In this document: one piece after another, positions 22,901-32,865 of the stretch
How positions within the stretch are numbered: the first letter of the stretch is position 1
Layout of the letters: each line of letters starts with the position of its first letter
DNA from: Chlamydomonas reinhardtii
Lineage: Eukaryota; Chlorophyta; Chlorophyceae; Chlamydomonadales; Chlamydomonadaceae
Reading direction: 5' to 3'
Assembly (NCBI RefSeq): GCF_000002595.2
Contig: NC_057004.1
Coordinates: forward strand, 7,663,888-7,727,887
Length of the DNA stretch: 64,000 bases
Position numbers and translations under genes: made by a program
The notes under the pieces: model-generated
What the model was told of the DNA's origin: nothing
What the model saw: only the letters and a program-made list of their open reading frames with translations
Databases searched by the model: none

Positions 22901-25900
22901 GTGACGGCACAGCGGCGCTGGGAGGCGTACGACAAGCTGGGCACCTTTGTCATCTACACCATCACCTTTGTGCTGGGCATCCAGGCGCTGGGGCTGGAGG
23001 GTGAGGGCAGGGGGGGGGGGGTAATGCGGGAGGGGCGCGGGCAGGGGGGACACATACCAGGCCCGGGTAGCGGCACAGGGGTGGCCATGTATGTACGGGG
23101 GCAGGGGGCGGGCGAGCGTGCATGCATGCGGAACGAATGGGATGGAGGCACGGCCTTGGCCTGCTTCCATTATGGCTTGAACTGCCACACACCACCACCG
23201 CCACCAGTACCACCGCCACGTGCTGCACGACACGCACCCACGCACCCACCCCACCCCCGCGCCTCCCCCATGTGCCTCCCGCACCCGCCTCCTACACTCC
23301 CACCTCCTCAGTGACCTCCGTGCTGGCCATCGGAGGTATTGGTGGTCTTGCCATCGGCCTTGCGGGTCGTGAGATCTGTGAGAACATCCTCAACGGCTTC
23401 CTCATCATGTCCACGGTGGGTGGAAGGGGAATGAGGAGGGGGCCGGTGGGAGGGGGGCAGGGGGAGGGAGATGGAGAGACAGCGAGATGTGGCTATTGCG
23501 CGGGCAAGGCAAACGTGTTACTTGGTGTCACGAGATGTCCGTGTTCCACTCAGACCGGTCCTGGCTCGCGTCCTTTCTTCGTCTGTGTGCCCCTCCTCCT
23601 GACCATGCAACCTCCCGCCCCCTGCCCCGCGCTCTCAGAGCCCCTTCGAGGTGGGTGACGAGGTGCACTTCTTCCACTCCAACAAGATCGTGGAGGGCAT
23701 GGTCCTGGACATCGGCTGGTACCGCACCACCATCCGCTCCTACGAGCGCGAGGTGTTCGTCATCCCCAACGCCGTGTTCTCCAAGAACATCGTGCTCAAC
23801 ATCACGCGCAAGAACCGCGAGTGGCGCTTCTTCGAGCAGATCTGCATCCGGGTGCAGGACGTGCACAAGGTGGGGTGGGCGCGCGGCCATGTGCACAAGA
23901 GCCCAGCCTGCAGGTGGTGGTGGGGAGGTGGTTATCAGTCGTGGTGGGGAGGTGGTGAGCAGTCGTGGCTTCTACTGCTCCAAGTGCTCTTGGGCAGTTG
24001 TAATCTTGCTCTATGGGCATCCTTAGGGCAGTGCTGTCTGTGCCCCGTGTCCCAAAGCCCACCCACTGTCGCAGCGTGGTCAACGGCGGCCCAGTACGTG
24101 CCTGTAGGCCAGGCCGGGCCCCGCACATACACCCACTGCGTGTGTTGCTTCCTTGCGCACTTCACAAGCCCCAACACACGCACCTCCCCTCCCTCTCCGT
24201 CCTCCCCCCCGCGCCTGCAATTCTACTGTTCCTGGGTACGCCTTCACCTCTTAGATAAACATGAATGTAACCCCCCCCCGTCTACCACTTCCTTAACTAA
24301 TCAAGAATGTAACCCTCCTCCTCCTCCGTCCTCCTCCCCCGCCTCAGGCCAACGCCATCATCCAGGACATCCGGCGCATTGTGCGCAACGACCAGCGCAT
24401 CATCACCAAGCTGCACCGCCGCATCTTCCTGGACAAGGTCACACACGACGACTGCCGCATCTACGTCTCCTTCTACGTCGGTGAGAGAGAGAGAGAGAGA
24501 GATAGCCCAGCGACGACGGCAGCGCGCGGCGTGCAGGGCTCGGACCTGTGCGCCGCGGGCTGGGAGCGGGCGGGCTGCACAAGGGGGGGCGAGCTGCCAC
24601 TCTCGGCCGCCCTCGGCTCCCACCGGCGGCCACGCCCCACCGTGACCTCTGTAGTCCGTGACCTCCTACACAACTCCCGCTGTCCAGCAGCTTAGAGTAC
24701 AGCCCAGAGCACAGAGCGCTTGTTTCTAGTGACCCCTCCTCCCCTGCCCTGTCACCCGGCCTCTCACCACCCTGCCTACCCCCCTGCCCCGCCCCCTGCC
24801 CCGCCCCCTGCCCCGCCCCCTCCCTCCCCCTCACAGAGGCCGCCAACCGCGAGTCCTTCATGGCCGCCAAGCAGGACCTGCTGCTGGCCTTTGTGGACTG
24901 CGTGGAGCGCAACGGCGCCAAGCTGGCGGTGCCGCGGACCACGGTGCGGACCCCCGGGCACGGGGCATGGGGCAGCAGCAAGGGGGCAGCAGCAAGGGGG
25001 GCAGCAGTGTGGGGCAGGGAGGGAGCTGAGGACGCGGGGGAGGACGCGGCGTCTGGCGCGGTGGCGAAAGGGGGGATGGCTAGCTGATCGCGATGAAGGC
25101 GCGCCAACGCGAACAGGCTGGCGAGAGCCTTTCTGGCTCCTACCACGACGGCGCTGTCCACCTCCACCTCCCACCTGATGCCCCTCCGGCCCGCCCGCAG
25201 GTGTCCGTGGACCCCGAGGGCGCCACCGAGGCCTTCTCGCCGCTGGTGGGCGCCGCCGCCGCCATGGCCGCAGCCAAGCTCACCATGGACATGCAGCAGG
25301 CGGCGGCGGCGGGAGGCGGCGGCGGCGGCGGCTCGCGCGCCGCGCTCACCGACGGGCGCAACATCACCGAGGTCACCGTCACGGCCGTGCCCTCCACCTC
25401 CTTCTCCAGCGGCGGCTCGAGTGGGTTTGGCGGCAATAGCAGCGGCAGCGGCGGCAGTAGCAGCGGCGGCACCACGGCCACGTCGACACGGGTGGAGAGC
25501 AAGCCGAGTAGCAGCAGCTCCAAGAGCGGGGGCGGCAGTAGCAGCGGCGGAGGGGGCGGTGGCAGCAGTGGCGCCGCGCCGGTGGTGGAGAATGCGACGG
25601 TGGTGGTGGCGGCTGGCTCTGGCGGTGCGGCGGCCGTGGCGGGCAGCGCCAAGGACAAGGAACAAGGTGGGCGTGCGGTGTAGGGGCTGGGAGACGCGGT
25701 TTGGTAATCGGGTTCCTCAAATGGAGACGTGCGGTGTGTAGGTGTTGAGGCATGCCGCCTGCAGTGCTTGGGGCTGCCGTTGAACACGAGGCCAGCCGTC
25801 GCTATGTGTGCTTGACTGGCGAAGGCCGTCAGGCTGTCAGGCCGTAGACTGACCGGCGCCCGTGCTGCCCCTCATTCCCTCTGCCCCTCATCGAGCTGCT

Positions 25901-27451
25901 GCGCCCTGACCGCTTGCCCTCGCTGCTGTGTGTCTGTCGCTGCTCCTCCTCCTCCTCCTCCTCCTCCACGCCACTCGCCGAGCAGGTGAGGAGTCCCCGG
26001 GGGCGGTTGCGCCCAGTGCTGTTGTCGGTGTGGGTAGCAGTAGCACTAGCAGCGGCAGTAGCAGCACGCCCGCAACCCCAGGCGGCACAGCCAAGCCCGC
26101 CGCCAACGTGCCGGTCAGCACTTCCACCGGCACCACCACCGCCACCAGCACTTCCACTGGCACCACCACCGCCACCGCTGCCGCCAGCACCACCTCCACG
26201 GCACCGGTGCCGCCAGCACCCAGCAGCGCGCCACCATCCAACCCCACGCCGGTCGCTGCGGCTACAGCGGCGGCCGCCGCCGCGCCTGCTCCTGTCGTGG
26301 TGACGCTGGTCGACACCTCGAATGAGGACGTCGGGCCCGCGCCCGCCACGACCGTTGTCACTCGTTTCAAGCCGCCGCCCGCCGCCGCCGCCGCCAGCTC
26401 TGCCGCCGCAGCGTCTGCGGCCGGTCCGGCTACCTCTGCTGCCTCCGCCGCCGCAGCCCCCGCAGCGCCGCTGCCTGCTGGTGCCTCAGGCCAGCGCCGG
26501 CCGCCGGCGGACATGGTCACCGCCGAGGGCTTCGCAAGCTCTCTGGACGCAGACGACTCCTCAGATGACGAGGAAGCCCCGCCCTCCGCCACCGCCCCTG
26601 CTAGTGCGACCGCCGCCGGCGGCGCGGCTGCTACTGCCGTGCAGCGGGCTCAGCCTCCGGCGGCGGCGCAAGCCTCCGCCGTCGCTGCTGTTGCTGCGCC
26701 TGTCGCGCGGAGCCAGCCGGCTGCTCCTGCACTGGCAGATGGGGTGGCGGGCACGGCGGAGCAGGAGGAGGAGGACGGCATTGAGGTGGACGCCGCGGAG
26801 CTGAAGGAGGAGGCGGCGCTGCTCGAGGCCGCCGCCGCCGCGGCCGGCAGCGAGGCCGCCGTCGCCAGCGGCGGATGGCGCTGGAGCGTGGGCAGCGACG
26901 GCGTCAGCAGCAGCACCGCCGCCGCCGCCACAACAGCTAGCGTTGCGGCCAGTAGCGGCGTCAGCAGTCGTGCGGTGGGGATCGCGAGCAGCAGCGGCGC
27001 CGGCGGCCGGACGGGTGGTGTGGTGGACGCGGCGGTCCCGGTGAGCAGCAGCGGCCGGCCGGAGGCGAGCTGGCGCCAGGCGGACGCCGCCGCCTCTGCT
27101 GAGCGCGCATTCCGTGCCACCAGCTTCGGTGGCGGCGGCAGTGGCGGCGGCTGGGGTTTACCCGGCCGGCTTGGTGGCGGCCTGGCTGGCGGCGGTGCGG
27201 GCCGTGCCGCCAGCAGCACCACCGGCGAGGATGATGACGACGGCATTGAGGTCATCATGGCCAGCTTTGAAGACATTGAACCCAGCTCCGCATCAGACAC
27301 GGACGGAGGCGGCCCTATCCCCGCCGGCAGCGGCAGCAGCAGCGTCAGTAGCAGCTTGGCGGCAGCGGCAGCGGCGGCGGCGGCACGTGTGAGGGCGCGC
27401 GGCAGCAGTAGCGGCAGCGGTGGTGGCGGCGGCGGCGGCGGCAGCCACTAA
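19932..27451 (+). CDS. MscS-family mechanosensitive channel with giant low-complexity termini
   Basis: Pore-forming channel opened by membrane tension. Exons 19932-21782, 22119-22346 (spans a gap), 22883-23000, 23312-23415, 23639-23869, 24348-24480, 24837-24943, 25201-25666 and 25986-27451 give about 1,567 residues, several times the bacterial MscS length. Residues 1-50 (MKQACLLGELPAPCRR...) look like an organelle transit peptide. About 530 residues of Ala/Pro/Ser/Thr low complexity follow. The membrane part has IHVVVFVAIFAGGALFAALA, VSFIIGAPTVVFNL, KLGTFVIYTITFVLGIQALG and the pore helix TSVLAIGGIGGLAIGLAGRE. The MscS beta domain follows with SPFEVGDEVHF, GWYRTTIRSYEREVFVIPNA and SKNIVLNITRKN, then the cytoplasmic cage (RRIVRNDQRIITKLHRR). 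The C-terminal third is Ser/Gly/Ala-rich with acidic patches (DADDSSDDEE). The closest relatives should be plant plastid MSL2/3 and algal MSC1; plastid location is inferred. ATG 19932 is the first in frame. Confidence 0.92.
22169..22268. other. Assembly gap (100 N) inside exon 2 of the channel gene
   Basis: Exactly 100 N between codons for TRRVTRSVAF and SVSFIIGAP. Exon phases on either side require the true missing length to be 1 modulo 3. Confidence 0.95.
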
Positions 27452-30400
27452 CGGGCCTGCCCCCTGCACCGCCACCCCGCCCCGTGCAGGTGGGGCGGCC
27501 GTTCGACCACAGAGCGCCCGCCCCGCCGCGGCCAGCACCGCCCCACTGCGCCCATGCGTCCACCACTCGCATCCACAGCCCTCACATACACACAGCCCTC
27601 ACAGGCAAAGCACCCGGCATTGACGTGACCCGGAGTGGCACAGCCGCCTGACCGCCCGCACCTGGCCCCGCACCCTGTGTCCCCGCCTCCCCTGCACAGG
27701 GCCGGGCTTCATGCGCTGGCTTGCGAGCGTCATCTTTGAGGGCTGACCCGGCGGCCAGTGGCGGCAGCAGCGGCGGGAGTCGGAGCAGCGCCCACAGCCG
27801 CCGCGCGTGGCGATCGGCCACTCGGGTGCCGCGGCCGCGGCTGCGGGAGCCGGTTCGCCTGCGGCGCTGCAGCGGCCGGGGTGCGCAGGGCGGCACAACG
27901 GGCAGCAGCGGCCGAGCTGTGCATCGTGTGTTGTGAGGAGGCGGGGGCCGTTCAAAGGGCCGCCAGGGCAAAGGGTTGCGGTGCGCTGTGCGATTGCTGC
28001 GGCACTGTCGGTCCTGGGGAATGAAATAATCATGCATGCATGCACACATACCAACATTGTCTTTTGACTTGGTGCTTACCTGGGAGAGACAGGCTGGGGT
28101 GGGCTGCTAGCTGCTCGTGCCGCATTGGTTGTGTAGGGCTCGTGGCTGTTGTGTGTGATTTCGCACGTACTTACTTAGCCTCAGCGAATTCGTTCATTAC
28201 ACGACTGCCGGTGAGATGACCCCGGGCCTCATGCGGCGTATTCGGCAGACACAGGGGTGCGGAAGTCCATCTCCGGAGCCCACCCATAGCCATCCGTCCA
28301 TGTATTCATGTGGAAGGAAGCGTGTTGGGCTCATGGCGATTGAACCAGTCGTGTGCCCACGTCTGTGTGCAGCGTGTGTCTGTGGATATGCATATGGCGC
28401 CGCAAAGGTCGCCAAGGCCGCACGTACGGCCCTGGCGTGGCGCCGCCCCCTGCCCCCTCTCGCAGCATTACATGCGGGCGGTGCGGGGAGGTGCGGCTGG
28501 CCGGCTGGCCGCAGTGGCGCACAGCGCTCGGCGCCGCTGCACGGGCCGCAGCGGTCGCGGCCTGCCGTGCGTCGGTGCGCCACGTGATGTGTGTGATGTG
28601 CGTGAGGCTCTGCAGATCAGTGGGTGCGGTAGGGGCGTGCCAGGCACAGACACTGTGGTGTATGTAGGGGTGACTTCAAGAATTGCGGGTGTGTGCTGTC
28701 ACTGCCGTGTTTGCAGTGGAGGCGGTGGCGGCAGTGGGCTTCGCCGCCTCTCCGCGTGATAGCGGTGGGGTAGGCGCGTGGCTTGTCATGTAGGCATAGT
28801 AGGGAAGGCCGGCATGCCCGCACTGCAATTGAGAGTGTGCATGTGGTGCGCGTTTTGGGTTTGACCAACGATGCCGTATTTGGGCCCGGGTGATTCAGAC
28901 ATCACCTGCAACGCAGTGTTGCGGGCACCTAAGTTTTGTGACACGCCACGCACAACCCTTCACGCACTCCACCCTGGGTGCGGTGCGGGTGCGGCGGTGC
29001 CCGTGGGGCGGGAGGGCAGCGCCGACTCTTCGGACACTTCCGGCACCCCACGTCTTGCTCGGCCCAAGCAGTTATAGTTTTGAGCAGGCTGTAAATTGTA
29101 TGCGTTCATGCAGATAGAAGCAGTGGTGTAGGTAGCGTGACCGCAGCGAGAACCTGGTGGTGCGTTGGCGACTACCGCTCAGGTGAGGTGCTGGTGTTCT
29201 TGTTCGGAGTGCTGTCGTTGATGTGTTGTTTCAGGTGCGGGACGAAGGCGCCTCATCAGGGTACGACATGTGGAGGCGCGATGGAATGATTGACAAGGAC
29301 TGGTGGACTAGTGAGACTTGTGCATTTGATGCATTTACGCAGAGTTACGTGTAACGTACAATCAATAAGACGCGTCGCAGCCCCCCCGCTGCCCTGTTGC
29401 CCTGCTGGCACCCCCCAACCTGATGTGCCCCAAACTCTGCCTACCGCCGTGCGGCCAGCCACCCAGGTGCTCCTGCCTTGCAGCCTATCCATGTGCAAAA
29501 TCAACAGACGGTCGGGTTCACGTCGCCCGCTTCACGACACGACCGGTGCCCGCTGCAGTTGCGGATGCGGATGGGACGCAACAGTCGCATGCTGTATGCC
29601 GCGCTCACTGACCCCGCAGCAAAGCAGGCCAGCTTCCGCACGGGAACCACCGCAGGCGCACGAGTAGGGAGTGCTCCTCGGGAGGCCCATATGCGGTTGG
29701 CTCTTCTCGTCTCCGAGTGCCGCTGGGGCTTGTGTGGAGGGTCGGCCTGGGTCGTTGGTTGGACGGTTGGCGGGTGGTGCGCCCTTTGAGAGGGGCTGTG
29801 GTGTGCTGTGGCTTGGTGGTGTTTCGGCTTGGCTTCCGGTTCCAGTTGTGCCTCGGCACAGACTATCAGACATGGGCCTTCGGGCCAAGACATTGCGCGT
29901 CTCTGACGCCAGCCATCGTCTTCGGACGTGATATTTGTGTGGTGCTTGCGTTTGATGGGGCTGTCGGCAGACCACTGGCCTGTCGTGCCTTGTTTTGCGT
30001 TGGTGCTGCCGCCAAAAGACCTAAAAGAGATGAGGGGTGTTACGTGGCGGTGGGGCTTTGGCGGGCTTCGGCTTGGCTTCGACTCATGCGCGTAACGCTA
30101 TGAAGGTCGGCAGTCGACCAGGGGGTGGGTGTTTCTCTCTGGGCCGGAGACGGTCCCTCGCGGCGTGGGTACGGTGTGCCCCCGCTTGTCGGACTGTCCC
30201 TTCAATTGTAATTCGCATCCATATGCGGTTCATTCAGAGCCTTGATGGCGTTGCGCATATGCACGGCTCCTCCCTAGCCTCCGCCACGTCTCACATCATC
30301 CGTCAGTAATGGCCGCTTGACACGCTCCCCCTCCCGCTCCCTGTCTTGGCACATACAACTGTCAATACCCGCCACACCTAGTGTTACGCTGCCTGACCTC

Positions 30401-30495
30401 GTATGCACGAGACGTCGTCCATAAGGCGGCGTAAGACTTCAGGCGGCTGCCGGGGGAAGCATTGAGCCGCCGAAGCTGCCGTTCAAACATACTCC
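27452..30495. other. Long stretch with little recognisable coding sequence
   Basis: About 3 kb between the channel stop and the Siva-like gene. The left part is probably the channel 3'UTR. At 27702-27750, after a CACAG acceptor, a short frame FMRWLASVIFEG then stop could be an alternative last exon of the channel, but this is weak. Apart from the possible orphan exon at 29235-29354, nothing could be supported. Confidence 0.35.
29235..29354 (+). CDS. Possible terminal exon of an unrecognised gene
   Basis: After a good acceptor (GTTTCAG) an open frame of 39 codons, VRDEGASSGYDMWRRDGM then IDKDWWTSETCAF, ends at TAA. The Trp/Asp-rich composition is not the Ala/Arg/Gly bias of random frames in this genome, and the bases just before a possible donor at 29181 (ACTACCGCTCAG then GTGAGG) could be the end of a preceding exon in phase. 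No start codon, homologue or further exon was identified, so this is only a candidate. Confidence 0.2.
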   Translation: MRDEGASSGYDMWRRDGMIDKDWWTSETCAFDAFTQSYV

Positions 30496-30500
30496 TTACA
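30496..30500 (-). terminator. Candidate poly(A) signal of the Siva-like gene
   Basis: Minus-strand TGTAA 42 bases beyond the stop at 30542. Confidence 0.45.
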
Positions 30501-30541
30501 GAATCCCCTCCACTCGTGCTGTACTCCCAAACAAGGCCGGC

Positions 30542-32095
30542 TCACGACCCAGCGCCGCCGAATGCCAGCAGTGCCGAGAAGCCGCGGTGGCTACGGTTGC
30601 TGTAAATGGCGCTGCCCGGCGTGCGGCTGCCGCCGCCGCCGCCCGCTCCCCCGCCCGCCGCTGAGCCGCCGTTGGCGCCGTGCTGCGGCGTGCGGGTGGC
30701 GCTGCATGGGAAGGGGCTGCGGCCGCCCGCGGCACCGCCCACACCCAACAGCGTGTCTAGCTGGCCCCAGCGGCCCCCGGTGGCGGCGCCGCCCGAGGGC
30801 AGCGCCATGGACATGGACAGGCTGGTACACGTGAGCGAGCTGCCGCCGCCGCCGCCGGCCCCGCCGCCCGCGGCGCTGCTGTTGCCGCCGGCGGCGCGCG
30901 GCGTGGCGCTGGACTGCCCGCCGCGCCGGGACGCGGCGGTCTGTGTTGTGGCATGAGGCACCCGACCCCCCGCCATCACAGGGTGCACGGCACAGTCAGC
31001 AATGACCGAGGGACAGCCACGACAGGTAGGCGCATCACCCTGGACGCATACGCGGCCAAGTCGCTACGATTGAAGCAGCCCACACCCAACCCACCAGCCC
31101 AACCTCGCCCCCAACCCGCACCACCATGCACTCTTCCACAGCCACGGTCGCGGCGCCACACCCGCAACCCCCCTGCCCACTGCATATGCGGCAGCAGTTT
31201 CTCCTTGCAGCGCGACTGTTTCCTGACGGGATTGGTTCAAAGTTAACCCCCTACCCACCTGCTCGTCGAGGCAGCCGAAGCAGAACACGCGGTCCTCGCG
31301 CTCCTCGTAGTCGGGCACCGAGCACAGCGCGCAGAACACGTCGTAGCAGCCGCTGCACTGCCTCAGGCAGCAGGCGGCAGACGACACAGGCAGCACAGCG
31401 CCGCAGTGCGTGCAAGGCGCCGCTGCGGTTGTGCAGGCAGGGAGGGCTGCTGCTGGCGCTGCTGCATGGGCGGCGGCAGGCAGCGGCGGAGGCTGCACTT
31501 GGTGGGGAGCCTGTGGCTGCGGCTGGGGTTGGGGCTGGGGTTGCGGCGCGGCGCCGGTGGAGGTCGTTGTTGTGGCGGCAGCTGTGGTTGGTGGGAGGCC
31601 GGGGCCAGCGCGGCAGCGTTAGATGCGTGTGCAGCAGATGGGTGTGGTTGCAGAACCGTATATGGTTTGAGGAGAGAAGGCCGTGGCATGGCTGTCTCTT
31701 CGGGGCCGCTACAAACAGGAGACTGAACCAGCCGAAGGGCGCGACAAGCGCGTCAGTCACCTGTTGTTGGTTGAGGCTGGGGCATTTGTGGGGACTGGCT
31801 CGTTTGGCCACTGCGAGCGCGAGCCGCGGCCATCAGAATTTGAATGGCATCCACTGCGGGAGGACAGGTTAGGTCGGGGGTTTGGGTTGGGGAGGGAAGT
31901 GAGGGGAGGGCGAGAGGAGGGCTGGGGACGTGGCTTTCTTAGCCGAGAGCTGTCAGTCAAGTGCCTGACATGCGCTCAAAGCAAACGAATGGAACAAGGG
32001 CTTAGCGACTCACCTCTCCGGACCTCCACGCGTGCCCTCCGAAGATTGCTTTGCGTGGCAGCATAGTCGCGCTCAGCAGCCCCGCGCTTTGACAT
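30542..32095 (-). CDS. Siva-like Cys-rich zinc-binding protein
   Basis: Exons 32095-32014, 31853-31761, 31581-31259 and 30940-30542 join in phase to 298 residues. It begins with a basic helix (MSKRGAAERDYAATQ, then NLRRARVEVRRVDAIQILMA). A Gln/Pro and Ala-rich linker follows. A cysteine cluster at about residues 114-162 reads CTHCGAVL, CCLRQCSGCYDVFCALCS, DYEEREDRVFCFGCLDEQ. The paired CxxC spacing and the C-S-G-C...C-x-x-C...D-Y-x-E...V-x-C-x-x-C order resemble the C-terminal zinc-binding domain of Siva (CD27-binding apoptosis regulator family). The last exon is Gly/Ser/Ala-rich, with no motif beyond TPGSAIYSNRSHRGFSALLA. The first exon was chosen because it is the only upstream ATG frame that matches the exon-2 phase. 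The Siva assignment rests on remembered spacing; a RING-like or treble-clef zinc finger of another family is the alternative. Confidence 0.65.
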
Positions 32096-32865
32096 TTATG
32101 TTTCTGTTTCTTGATGTCCAGCGCTTGGATGGCGCTAAGGCTTCTCCTGTTGGCACCTGCGACCAGGACGGCTCTAGGCTCCTTGACTCTGTGCTATAGT
32201 CCTGCGGTGGTCTCGTACAGTACAAGTAATACTGCTTTAATAAACAGAGTACAAGCGCTGCAAGTTTCGGCCGTTTCTGAGGAACTTTTAAAAAATACCA
32301 GACGTTCTAAACTGCCTTGGTTCTGCAGGACACAGCAGGTTCTCAAGTAATATGGAATGGGAGGCAGATGACTTCGGGCAAATGGGCAATTCATCTCAAG
32401 CTAGGAATCCAGATTCAGGTCGCTCATGCATCCTGTCGTCCGGTACCCCGGGACAAGGTGACCCCTCCCTCTCCCCAATCGTCCTGATATCCCCCCTGAC
32501 CTTCAGCAGCGCCAATCTCCAAGGACGCATTCAATCTTAGCATGTGAAGGCCCACTGTACTGTAGGAGAGGCGGGCGCTAAGGCCTACGAGCAAGGCGAG
32601 CATTGACGATCGCGCGTGTCGAGTCCCGGCACCCAGGCGAGTGCCCGCGGTCTTCGCATTAAGCTTACACAGGCGCACACTGGTTGTTGAAACTGCTAAA
32701 AGTGGCGTCGTGATTTGCACAGGCGCACGTGCGTTCGTGTGAGCCCTTTGGCTCCCTGGTCGATAGTTGTGCACACAGTGCAAATCCTGCTCAGCAGTAC
32801 CACCTGAGGCGAATTAACATTTGGTCTTAGCAGCTGATGTGGCTTCGGCTGTGCCGCGTGTGAAA
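32096..32865. promoter_or_regulatory. Divergent upstream region of the Siva-like and sulfotransferase genes
   Basis: About 770 bases between two outward-facing start codons. Around 32220-32300 it is AT-rich. No further ORF or motif was supported. Confidence 0.4.

Noticed and set aside
25928-25985. Start of the last channel exon at the open frame before the acceptor
   Set aside because: The frame upstream of 25986 is open, but the GAGCAG acceptor and the phase-1 donor at 25666 fix the junction; the CTCCTC run is the polypyrimidine tract.
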